This document shows positions 26,901 to 40,300 of a stretch of 64,000 nt of DNA, one piece after another. This DNA comes from Siphonodentalium dalli. Its lineage: Eukaryota > Mollusca > Scaphopoda > Gadilida > Siphonodentaliidae. Position 1 is the stretch's first letter; each line of letters begins with the position of its first letter. The notes below the pieces were generated by a model, which was not told the DNA's origin, did not search any database, and worked only from the letters and a program-made list of their open reading frames with translations. Location of the stretch: assembly GCA_032622095.1 (NCBI GenBank), contig CP136068.1:147883365-147947364 (forward strand), in the 5' to 3' direction. A program made the translations under genes and the position numbers.

Positions 26901-29900
26901 AATTATTAACTTTGATTTTAATATAACCTATATATTAACCTGAACGTTTGCAGAATACATCTTGGACCCAAATTACTTAGTTTTCTATATATTATCGATA
27001 TTAGGTCGTTGTTATCACGGGAATTTATTGAAAATGGCACACCGTACCCCTTTAATCAACTTACTATATTGATTAATCAACTTAGCTGTATGAAGGATTT
27101 GGTACCTATCATAATTAGTGTTCCAGTATTTGCACACAATGTCTTCGCTATTGTCCATATACAGCATTCAAAAGCAAAACCACGATCGTATATATATAAC
27201 CATGCAGCAGGCCTGCACTGCATGAATACTATGGATCATATCAGAGAGGGACACAGCTAGAAGTACAATAATGCTCTAATTAATCGACTGCTTAACCACA
27301 GAGAGCTTTCCGGTGAATGGCAACAAGCCATATTTCCGACTAAATCCTGAAAAGTTACCCTTAATTCTGCTATATGGTTAAGAAGTCGATTACTTAGAGC
27401 ATTACTGTATATTCATAGGAATGATAGGATCCCCCTGAATATTAAATAGTGAATCCCACATGACTGAAAACTCTTTTGTCAGCTCCGAAGAGAAGACATT
27501 TTATTATACAAAGATGAACAGTTGCGAATGCATTTCTAAATATATATAAAAAATCGATTGCCTGAAGAAAAAAAACGTTATCGTGAACTGGAAGCTTCCA
27601 ATGCCTCTATGTGTATATGGAAACACATATCACTCGATCTGTGCACGATATTCCAACTATTTGTGGAGACATCTTATGCTGTGTGTAAAATCGATAGTTG
27701 TATATACAACTGGCCACAATTGTCTTAGCTACTTTTGAAAACACCCTTGACATCACAGTTGATATTTGCTGTCAACTCAAGAATGACTCTGGCGTGCCGT
27801 TAAAATCCATACGCATACTTCAACAGGGATGGTATTTGATAGTCCTCTCACATCACCAATACAATTCCGCGCTTTGTTTATACTTGATAATATTTTCAGA
27901 TATGTGGTCAATATTTCTTATACTGCATGTTGATACTTGATACCGTTTTGCGCGAACGTTTTTGTTTTGTTTTCTGGGTGCGGGAGTCGCGCCGAAAGTT
28001 GGCAGCACCTGGAATCTCAAGCCGGTCACCCATACAAGTACTAACCGGGCTAACGATCGTGACCTCACGATCAGAGAAGTCATCGGCCTTCTATATTTAC
28101 AAGGCGACCGCTACACTACTCCCCCGTTCTTTTTGAGATTCACCGAATCTCACCGAGTCCTCCCCCAGAGCGGTCGCATCATGACACAGACTCCGAGGAG
28201 CGAACGAGCCCCCAGAGGCGTTATTTCGCTAAAATCCGATTCAGATTCTGGATACAGATTACAGATTGGTCCCCGTACGACTTGGTTCGGCAAAAGAACA
28301 GACCAGCAATTGGCAGAATCAGTAAACGAACAGACCGTAATCTCAATTTCGTGGTAATCCGATTGGGATTGGGATTCCGATTACGGACTCAAATGTTCGT
28401 AATGTAAACAAACCGAAATTTCGCCACCTCAGAGTTTAAAAACACAATAAAACATAAGAATCCGTCTCTTGTGTACAAATTATTGCAGAATATAAACGAT
28501 CTATATCAAAGAATTTTAAATGCGGAGACAAATTTGTTTTATTGAATGTAAACTGGGAGAATATTACTGAAATTAGCCAAATAATAACGCTATTGATAGT
28601 AACGCTGGGGGAGCACTTCGGTTGATGGCGAAGCAATTGCAAATACTTGTTGATTGTCACTTTCATATGTCCATTTCATAATTCCATCCTTAAAATACCG
28701 CCCGAACGCATGTCGATTTCGAATTCAGCGGATACGTCACCATTGACCGAATTCATATGAACCTGCATGGATATGTCTTCTGCTGTGTTCGTTATTATAA
28801 TGTTTCTTCTTATTCAAGAAATAGTAGGATTATATGGTATCGATGGATTATCAGATACACGTATGTACTATCATCTAGTCTTAAAGTTATAGCAATTTCA
28901 TGTTTAACATGTTTTGTTTCGTTAAATGCAGTCGTTTTGCACAATAGTCTCTGTATAGACAACAGACACATGTTCTAGGGACGTGGCTAGAAGTTTCCTC
29001 AAATTTCCGGCCAACTGCACCCCCCCCCATTGAACCAAACATCAATCTCACAGGTTCGCAGAATTCAATTTGCTCCCCTTGGAAATATCCAATCTGACAA
29101 ACACTAAGATTGGAAAATTACCAACTTTTACTGGTTGAAAAAAATCAAACAATGAGAACAATGCCAACCTATATATGGTGTCAAATTAATGTCCAACTAA
29201 TGTTGTGTCATGCATGAAATTTCCGACTGCTGGAATGTACCAAAGTTTAGTTTAGATAAATTTATTTCAAATATATGTCAAATTTAGATAACACATGATA
29301 TATAACACATACATTTGTTTATACATACAAAGGAATTGGGGGACAAGTACTGACTCACTTAAGGGTACCCCCTCTCCCATATGTTATTACACTGAAAAAA
29401 TAAATAATTAGTAATGGCAAAGCAACATGACTACCAAAACACGTTGAACATATATACAGATCACTGGACACCTCCTCTCCCGAGTTAGTCATAAGTTTGT
29501 ATATGTATTTATTTAAAATCGGGTTTGTTTGTTGCGTTTGTTGGCTTGTACGTATCATTATTTGAAACAGTCAGTCAAAATAATCCTGATTTTCCTCACG
29601 TATGAATGACTGCACAGCTTAGCAAATTGTACCAAAGTTCGGGGTGGGGGTCGAGACACCCAATCAACCCCTGTCGTCACGTCCCTATTCAACTGACAAG
29701 TTTCGTGTGTTCTTCACAACATCTTCGGAATTTGATTCAGGAGGCCTAGAGCTGTCATGTTTAGATATGCTTGCCATCATCAATAAACACACTTTAACTT
29801 GAAAAAAAAAGATGCGATTAAGTCGGATTGGCAGTAAATTATGTGCCGTGTATATACACATAGAAGAAAAGCATGACTTTCACAACAAACATGCACTTTA

Positions 29901-31243
29901 TAAATATAAGATACAAATGATACTTGTGTCAAATACATGAGCCATGTTTGACGCTGGGAGAGAGTTCCGGAGACCACGTGGATTTCAAAATCTGACCTAG
30001 AATCGGGAATTAGCCCCGCCCCCGGAATCGGCTTCGGATTCTCAATCCGGATTTTAGCGAAATTACGACTCTGTCAACTATGGTATTAAATTTCCCAAAA
30101 CTTGTTATTTATAACAAATTTGTTCAACAAAATATGGCCGTATTATCTCTAAAGTATCACGAACTTTTACCGTATTATACCACTTGATTTTAGAGTTATC
30201 CATCTTCATCCGCAATTTTGTCCGAGACCCTCCGTTTGACCACGTGTTTCTGGGCCACATATTATTACACATCTCGAGAAATTACAAACTTCAAAAATCG
30301 ATATCTGTTCACTCTGAGCTTTGATGGGTGGGTTCCTCGAATCAAATATTTTTACCCCCCGATGCCAAAGAAATAGTAATTTAGGAGTGTCTGATCGGAT
30401 TGAGTACCTTTAATGTATTAGTATATCTCATATATATTTTGAAGACCTCTGTTTGTTTGTTTGTCTGTCTGTCTGTCATTAATACAAATCTACGATTCTT
30501 GACCGATCGGGACGAAACTTGGTACGTGAGTGTAGTGTGACCAGGCGGTCGTCGTTGTCGTATTGGCGAGCCCGTGCGGCGCCCGCTTCGCGCATGCGCA
30601 GACGAGATCTCGGAAACGGGTGGAGCTATCGACTTGAAATTTGCTATGTGAATGTATCTTGCCCCGGATGCGAATTTTATCGGGTCGCCGAGCCCGTGCG
30701 ACACCAGCTTCGCGCATGCGCAGACGAGATCTCGGAAACGGGTGGAGCTATCGACTTGAAATTTGGTATGTGAATGTATCTTGCCCCGGATACGAATCTT
30801 ATCGGGTCGCTGAGCCCGTGCGGCGCCCACTTCGCGCATGCGCAGATGAGATCTCGGAAACGGGTGGAGCTATCGACTTGAAATTTGCTATGTGAATGTA
30901 TCTTGCCCCGGATACGAATTTTATCGGGTCGCCGAGCCCGTGCGACGCCAGCTTCGCGCATGCGCAGACGAGATCTCGGAAACGGGTGGAGCTATCGACT
31001 TGAAATTGGCTATGTGAATGTATATTGCCCCGGATACGAATTTTATCGGGTCGCCGAGCCCGTGCGACGCCAGCTTCACGCATGCGCAGACCAGATCTCG
31101 GAAACGGGTGGAGTTATCGACTTGAAATTTGATTTTTGAATAGCCCGGACAACATCGGGCTCATCGGCTAGTCTCATATATATTTTGAAGACCTCTGTCT
31201 GTCTGTATGTTTGTCTGTCATTGATACAAATCTACGATTCTCG

Positions 31244-31315
<72 letters not shown>

Positions 31316-34300
31316 TCCTGTCTATCATAACATCATCATTACTATTATTATTATTATAATATTTCCATTCCTTCCCGTCTGACCCCCCTCTACACTTAAT
31401 GAAGAGTGGGCGCGGAAAAAAAAAGGGAGCAAACTTAACAAAAGCCCTTGGGCTTGTTGTTTAATCCCTTTCTGTTTTTATTGTCAACACTTTGTCAAAT
31501 GTATATTTGTTATTATGATTGGAATAAATATGTTTACACCAAAACGTCATTATTATGCATGTATTATAAGTATAGCGGCTCACCTTGTCGGAATGATTGT
31601 CAGTAGTGTGTAGGCGAGAGAGTCTGGAACAATACATTCCACCCGGAAACCTTATTGTTCTTAATTATATTCCACCCGGAAAACCTATTGTTCTTAAATA
31701 CGTTCCACCCGGAAAACTATTGTTCTTAATGGAGCATGTGATTTAAGAGAACAAAACATTCCACTTTTCCTAAACAAAAGAATGAACCTTATAACATACG
31801 GGTGTCTATAGAGAACAATACAATAAAAATTATAATCCTTAGAAATTCATGTTATTGTTATAATAAAAACAAAGCGTGAACTCGTGAACCTGAATGAACC
31901 TCAGAACAATACATTCTACCCTTTTGCAGTCTCAAAGTTATTGTTATATAAAACAAAGCGTGGACTCGTGAACTTGCACGAACCTCAGATAGAATTAAAC
32001 CTAAACAAAGAAATCTATATTTATACATTGAATATATGGATTTATTGTCAGGTAGAACATTATAAATCAAAATATACAAGCACACTCCATCTACCTATAG
32101 TAGACTGAATGGTAATGCAACCTATCCATTTAAAATTTATATGCAGAGAAAATATCAGACTGAGGCAACTGGAATCTATACAAATTAGTTCAGACTAATT
32201 CAAAGCTTAATACGAATCCGAGCGTGTCTGTGTTAAAACCATAGAACCCACGATATGTAATGCCTAGGGATATGCGAATGGGGCAATTGCATTTCGAAGC
32301 AAATGTCGATTCAAATCAGCCAAGCCAATCGAATCTCGAATCGAATCATTGCATCACTGGTATGACTCAGTGGTATCAAGAGTGAAGATGTAGATATATC
32401 ACCTAAATAAGTTACCATACCAGCATCAATTGGTCACTTGGTAACGATAATAAATTATTATCGGTATATAATGTAAGCATTATCCATAATTTGGACCATA
32501 TATGTGTCTGTGATTTACCTGTGATTTACCTGTGATCTTCGGTCGAAGAAAGCCTGCCGACTTGTTGTGACCTCTTCTTTAGTTCTTAACACAATTTTAA
32601 ACTATCTGTGGTGTCTGGCGACTTGATTATATGTACAGTGCGTATTAAAAACATTAAAATTTTGGTTTCTCGTTGTTGAACTTGAAATAAAATTTATTGG
32701 CTCTTCCTCTCCAGGTGTCGTTTAATATTGATTTAAAAGCATTCACATCTTCTGCTTCGATGCATAGTTCTGTCAGATTGTTCCAGTTGTTTGTACTGCG
32801 TGGAATGAAGCTATTTGCTGTGCTATTGTTTTTATGGATTTCTTTCTGCAGTTTTTCTTTATGGCCTCTTGTTCTGTTTGAGAGTGATTTCTTTAATGAT
32901 GGGAGTACAGCTTTGTCTTTTTGGTTGATGATCTTGTACATTTGTAACATTTTGTGTCAGACTCGTATTTAAATAACTAAGGGCACATGTGATGTGACTA
33001 TAACTACTATAAAATAATGAAACAGTATATTAACCAATAATCATGTCAGTAAGAATCGCATTCATGTAGCTGAGTTCGACAAAAATGCAAATTTGCTAGA
33101 TCAGTTATATCAGTCTTGCAATGTGTTGGTGGTCTATATAGTGTAGCTCAGTCTTCAATAGTGGTTGTTTGTAGGGTCTTTCATTGGTTTTCGTGAAAAA
33201 GGAATAATAACCATTGAATAAGAATGAAACTGGTACCAATGATTCGAATCAAATCGAAATAGACGAAAGATTCCGATCACATCGAATCGAATCGTTTCGC
33301 AGGGCCCTTGTAATTCCGTACATGAACACTATACATAGTGGAATATAAGGGTTTAAAAAAAACGCACCAACATCTATACTATAACCAAAATATAATCGCA
33401 TAGGTGGAAACAAACAAAATATCGGTTTTGGGACTATTTGTCACGTTCATTAATATGAATAGGTTATTGTCCCGGATACTGTATTCTATTTTATAATAGT
33501 TACATGACAGTTAATTGTGTTTCGCCCGCTATTTGCTTTTGTTTTGTTAACAATCGGTTTTAGGTAGGTTTGTGATTTTTTATATATTTCTTTCCGACTT
33601 TGCGATTGATTCCAGTTGAGGATAGACTATATACAAACGATCTCCTTCCATTGGCTCACCCTTCCATATTTTGTTTGTTTCCACCTATGCGATTATATTT
33701 TGGTTATAGTATAGATGTTTGTTTGTTTTGTTTTAAATATTTTTATTGGGATCCAAACATGAACATCATAAACACATATGCTCGCAAAAAAGAGATACAA
33801 TTGGGTTTTACACAGATGTATAAATACACCTAGTGGGTTAGACTAAGATTTTGAGGACACCTGGTTGTCATATCTCCATGAAGATACCGAAGACATATCA
33901 TGTACTTGTTCCGGTGCGTGAAACTGATCAGTTACTATCCAGGCGCTATGCCAACTGGAGGAATGTACCATTCTACGAACATCGCCGAAAATCTGAAGCA
34001 AATCGACCGTACCACTCCATAGAAAACATCGTCTGAACTACGCTCAAATGTAAATATTTACTACTCGATTCGGGACGCATCTATCGATGATAAACTAACG
34101 AAAACGATTTCGCCATCGAGAGTCACTGCATTGAATTAATATATAAGAATGACGGTGTGTTTTGTCAATTTGGATATAATATTTGTAAAATATTACTGCT
34201 TTGAACAAAATTATTCTCCATTTATATTTGATCACCCTACCGGAGTGTTTCACATCACTTTGAAGAAATGTCCAGATGCTCCTCTGTTCATGTGCTGTAC

Positions 34301-37300
34301 TGGCTAATTATTCTCAGTTTAAAATAAATATTGCTATATTTCAGCTACATATGCCCGACACATAGCGAGATTTTAGGTTGTTTATGTTAGGCCAAGAGCC
34401 TGTTCTAAAACAAAATAAAGAAATCCTCTGTATCCATCCCATGCATCCGGATATGCTCGTAGCGGAAGACATGCTCGTAGCGGAAAAACCACATGGCCCG
34501 CGATTTGCACACCGTTCACGGTTAGACACATGTTGCACCGAAACCAACACATACCAGTGGTTGACGGTGGTGGTACTATTTGTGGCTATAATTTACCCAA
34601 CTGTACTTTAAACCAAACTTCTTTAAACATGGACGCAGTTTAATCCTATTTTACGGGGAAGTTAGGCCAAAAATTGTGGCAAAATTTGCATTTCTTACAT
34701 CAAATTACGATTTCCGTGGTAACAGCCCAGCCAATATAGTCTTTGCATACATTGCTATTTCCGGGCATATTCCCATAATATAATAGACAACATTTTCAGT
34801 CATGTTTCTACATTTTCCATAGTAAAATATAACCATATATGCAGGTCATAGCAAGAACATGGCATGTCTATAGCAGTGGTTTTACGTTTGCTATAGACAT
34901 GCCCCAAAATCAAGTGAGTGCCTCCATGGAAACTAATTTTTCGGGCACTAATATGATTGACATCGCAAACATGTCCAGTTCATTTTGAAACTAAGATATC
35001 ATACTTTGAGAGACTGTATGTTATATAATGTGTCAATGCAAAGATTCATTAAAATTTGATAAAACTTATATCGAGTAAGTATTTCAGGTCTTAATTTTCG
35101 AATAAAACCCGATTATCGAACAGTAATATGCAAATTGCGGAAACCACTACCGCTAATTTCTGTAGACCGATTATCGCTGTTAACGTTTAAAAAAATCAAG
35201 GTAAACTAAACCGTGTTTTTATGAAATAACTTACGACAACTAAAGACGATGTGCAAATCGTAGGCCATTTGGTTATTCCGCTTCGAGCATGTCTTCCGCT
35301 ACGAGCATATCCGGATGCATGGGGTGGTATCGGGCATGTATCTGTATGTACTCTTGTCAGATGCCAGTATTGGATGATCCTGAAAACTGATCTGTTACTG
35401 GCTGTGATTTCTTTTATTTCAGAAGAAACTATATTGACCGCACACATGTGACCACTATTTTTTTTAACAGGCCTGCTACACATTTCCATCTCACTTGACA
35501 AATTGCCAAATCGGTTTTGTGGAATATACCTCAAATGAGACAGGCTGAATAGAGGATATCCACACCTTTTCAGTGGATATGGGTTATATCTCATGAGTGA
35601 TGACAAAACATTGAATTTCCATGAGTGGCTTTAGCCACGAGTGGAAATTCAAATGTTTTGTCATCACGAATGAAATTTAACCCATATCCACTGAAAAAGT
35701 GTGGATATTCTGTTTATTATATACTTTAGTTACTTGTCTATGGCCCCCAATGAATGTCAATACATCAGAAATTTCAAGGTGATATCACTCACTAGTGGAA
35801 TATCACTCTAGAGTGAGATATCACTTATATCTCACTGCTAAAACCTTATAATTCATGGGCAAGTATATAATAAATTGTGTTATCATGATCCATTATAACA
35901 TACCATCCTCTGATGGTTCAGTGTCCCTCACTGTGCTAGAATATATGTATCTCTTAAATAGAATGATAAATATACTTTTAATGATTTCTTCCATGTATCT
36001 GTTTTGCTAGCTCGCTATATGAATGCCCTGATTCCCGTCCCCTATAAATATGCCAGTTGAGAAGATATAATTGTTCAAGTGACTTAATTCGGTCGAGGTT
36101 GTGAAATGTGAACACCAACAACTCCCAAGAAAGAATTGTGGAGATGACTAAATATAACTCTGGTGGATATCGGCGACTAAAACATGTTTATCAATGTTAG
36201 TGCCCCCGCTCTCTCTAACCCTGAACCAAACGACACCAACAGTGTTACTGTGGCGTCTTTAACCCACACTATTTGATTCCTCGTATCTTTTGCGAAGAAC
36301 GTGTATGAACATGGTGGAAATTAGTGCTAAACATAATTGTATCACCTTTGGTGGCACAGGCTGTCCCTCCCCTCCACATTACATATTTAAACCACGTCAA
36401 TTAGAATTCTGGTATAATGGAGATGATTTGCATCAATTTGGTGGGAACGGCGCTAAAATATTTTTTTATAAATTTTGGTTCCCCTCTCTCCTCTGTGACT
36501 CGAGTGGCGCCACGTCATGGAGTTGGTTATGTATAAGTTTGGTGGAAATCGACGACAAAACAATTTCATCATTTTGCCACCCCTCCCCCTTTCTGCCCCT
36601 GCCACCAACAGAGTCACTTTATATGATTTTAACCCGCAATTATTTTTCTCGAAAACATTTAGATAGACCCCCTCTGGTCCCACATTAAGTTATATAGAAC
36701 ACAGACAGACATTCGCACATATAGGCACCAAATGTGGGGTTTTTAACCCACACGACTTAATTCTTCGTGTCATTGGAAGAAAAAAAACGCGTATATGTGA
36801 CCCGCCATATCAAATCCAGTCGGAAGTCGGTATTTTTTTTACCCTGTGCCAATGCATTCTCTTATATATGCGAGTCGACCATATAAGAGAATGCATTGGC
36901 CTAACAATTTTTACAATTTTAATAATTTGTTCTTGTATTCTTTAACAATTTTATAATTTCACCCATACAGAGCCCCAGACAAACATGAGCAGACGACACT
37001 CTTCTATGTGCTTCGATATAATGTGTGGGGCTCCCTGCAGGGTATTGGATGTATTTTTATTTTATGTCCTAAATATTGTAAGAAACATTTATTTTAAAAA
37101 AATGATAAAAAATTGTTAAGCCAATGCATTCCGACTGGATTTGATATGGCGGGTCGTATATATGAATGTGGAGGAAATTGGAGCTAAACATATTTTTGTT
37201 TTGGTGACCTTCCCCTCCCTATACCACTTTTGACACAATTAATCATATAGATTTGTTATGAAGATGAATATATATACAATTGGTGGAAATCAGCGAATAA

Positions 37301-40300
37301 ACAAATTCGTAAACATTTTTCACCCAAACGGTATACCAATTTGGAGTATTTAAACCACGCGGTTAGATTCCTCTATCACGGAGAAGAGTAACTATGCATC
37401 ATTTTGTGGAAATCGGCGCTAAAATATTTTTTAACAATTTTGGTGTCCCACCCCTCCATGCACCCATGGCTCGACCTTTTGTCGTCTTTAAACCACAAAA
37501 TGAGACTCCTGATATCATGGAGATGATTATATATTTTTAGATGGTAATCGGGAATACATGTATTCTTATCAAATTTATTACCCCCCCCCCCCCCCACAGC
37601 CCATCTCTCATTCAAGCAGCACCAACTTGGCGTCTTTGAACCAAACGATTAATTGCTCGTGTCATGGAGAATAATGTGTATCAAGTTGGTGGCAATCAGC
37701 GCTAAACATTTTTCGTGCCCCTCTGCCCTTCAGTGCACCCCTGACACGAATGACGCTACGTTTGACAGCTTTACGCACCATTAGATATAGAATCCTGCAT
37801 GATACAATGGAGATGTTTATGTATAAGTTTGGTGGTAATCGGAAGTAAACAAATTCGTATCAAATTTAGTAGCCCCCCCCCCCTCCCCATCTCTCATCCA
37901 AACGGCACCAATTTGGCGTCTTTCAATCACGCGATTAGATTCTTTGTATCACGGAGAAGAATGTAGATCAATTTGGTGGAAATCGGCGCTAAAAATATTT
38001 TTTATCAATTTTGGTGCCCCTCTCACCTTCCGTGCACCCCTGCCTCAAACGGCGCCACATTTGTCATCTTTAAACCACATCATTTTATTCATCATATCAT
38101 GGAAATGATTATGTATACATTTGGTGGAAATCAGCGACAATTTTTTTGCTGACCCTCCCCTCCCCCTTTTCTGCCCCTGACAACAGCGTCCCTTTAGAAA
38201 ATTCTAACCCGGACCATTATCTTCCTCGTAAGACGATACCACTGTTCGACCCCTTTGGTGGTATTAGATGGTCGCCCGTGAATTTCTATAGACAGACAGA
38301 CATACAGCCATTCTCAAATATAGATATAGATATTGCCAGGTACGCATACGCCATGAAAATGGAACAAGACATTTCCACGCGAAACGATGTTAAGTTTAAA
38401 CAAGGCGTGGAATTTGATTGCTCGTGCCAAGCCCGACCAAACGCGTACAATGTATAAAGCTTTTAACGTCAAGCCAGAGTCATTCTTGAGTTGACAGAAA
38501 ATGTTAACAGTTGACGCCGTGGATGTTTTCAAAAGTGCCTGAGCCACTTGATGTGGTCCGTTGTGGCGATTTTACACATAAACTGTCATCACAAACACTT
38601 TCTGAGTATAACGTGTTGAAATTTCCGAGTATACATTGGTATGGAGGCTGTCGGTATCTTCAGTTCACGAAAACGTTTTGTTGGCCATTGATCTTATTGG
38701 CTCATTTAGAAATATCCAAGAACTGTGGCGTCTTTAACTCTCATTATTTGATTCCTCGTATCATAGGAGAAGAACGTGTATGAATCTGGTGGAAATTAGT
38801 ACTATACATATATTAGTGTTCATCCCCTCTCCATTTTTCACATATTTAAACCACGCCAACCCACGCATGGTATAATGGAGATTATTTGTTTCAATTTGGT
38901 GGAAATCGGCGCGAAAAATATTTCTTGTTTGATCAATTTTGGTTCCCCTCTTCCCCTCCGTGACTCGAGCGGCGCAATATCATGAAGATGGTTATGTATA
39001 AGTTTGTCGGAAATCGGCGACAAAACAATTTCATAATTTTTTGCTGCCCCTCCCCTTTTCTGCCCCTGCCACCAACATAGTCACTTTAGATGATTTTAAC
39101 CCGTACCATTATCTTCCTCTTTAAAAGATACCCCTGCCTGTTAGATCCCTTTGGTCCGTCGTGAAGTTATGTAGAACACATACAGACATTCGTAAATGTA
39201 GGCACCAAATGTGGCGTCTTTAAACCACACGACTTGATTCTTCGTGTCATTGTAGAAGAACGTGTATATATGAATGTGGTGGAAATTTGCGATAAACATA
39301 TTTTTTATCAGTTTTTGTGACTATATCCTCCCTATTCCCGACTCAAGTGGTGGCACTATATTTATTGACATATTTAAACCACTCAATTAGATTCATGAAT
39401 ATATATACAATTGGTGGAAATCAGCGACTAAAGAAATTCGTCTCAAATTTAGTGCCCCCATCTCTCATTCAAACGGCACCAATTTGGCGTTTTTAAACCA
39501 CACGATTAGATTCCTCGTATCACGGAGTAGAATATCAATTTGTGGAAATCTTATATATCGAATAGTATCGGATAGAATAGCCATTCAGTCACAACATATG
39601 TTTATATTGAAAGCATAATCCCTTCAGTACATGTGTTCAAGACTTCAAATAGGGTAGGGGTACATAAAACAGTGAACAGTTGTCAGTCGCTTGTTGTGGA
39701 ATGCCACACGGTGCAGGCTTTCGGGAACCAGGTTTTCGGGAACACATGTGTATATCCTGATAAAAACTAACCTTTGGCCACACCATCGGTTTATATTGAG
39801 ATCATATCATTTCACGAGTATATATATGTGGTTCTTCAAGACTTCAAATAATGTAGATGTCCTCAAAATTCGTTAAGTGCTCATGCTTTCTGGACCAAAT
39901 TCATCTATATAAATTGTGTACACCATTATACAACAACCCATTGTCCATACACTCAGTCAATGAGGATATCGTTCCAGTTCGTGGTGTGTTCTAGTCTTCA
40001 AATTGGATAGGAGGTAATAAAAACAGTAAAACATCGAATGATTTATTTTCCAGTCGCTTCTTGTAAACTTTCACTGGCTGTCTGGTACCAACCCATCTGT
40101 ATCAATTGTTTATTTCCTGATAGAATAGCCATTTGTCCAGATCGTCGTTTGACATTCAGAGCACGTCCATTCAGTTCGTGACGGGTAAGGGTCCCTCAAA
40201 ATTCGCCTTTACCGTTGGCCATGTGCTTTTTGTAAGGTGCCACGGTGCTCTCGCAAACAGTTAGTTCGCGAGAGCATTGCATCTTTTCTAGCAGAACAGC

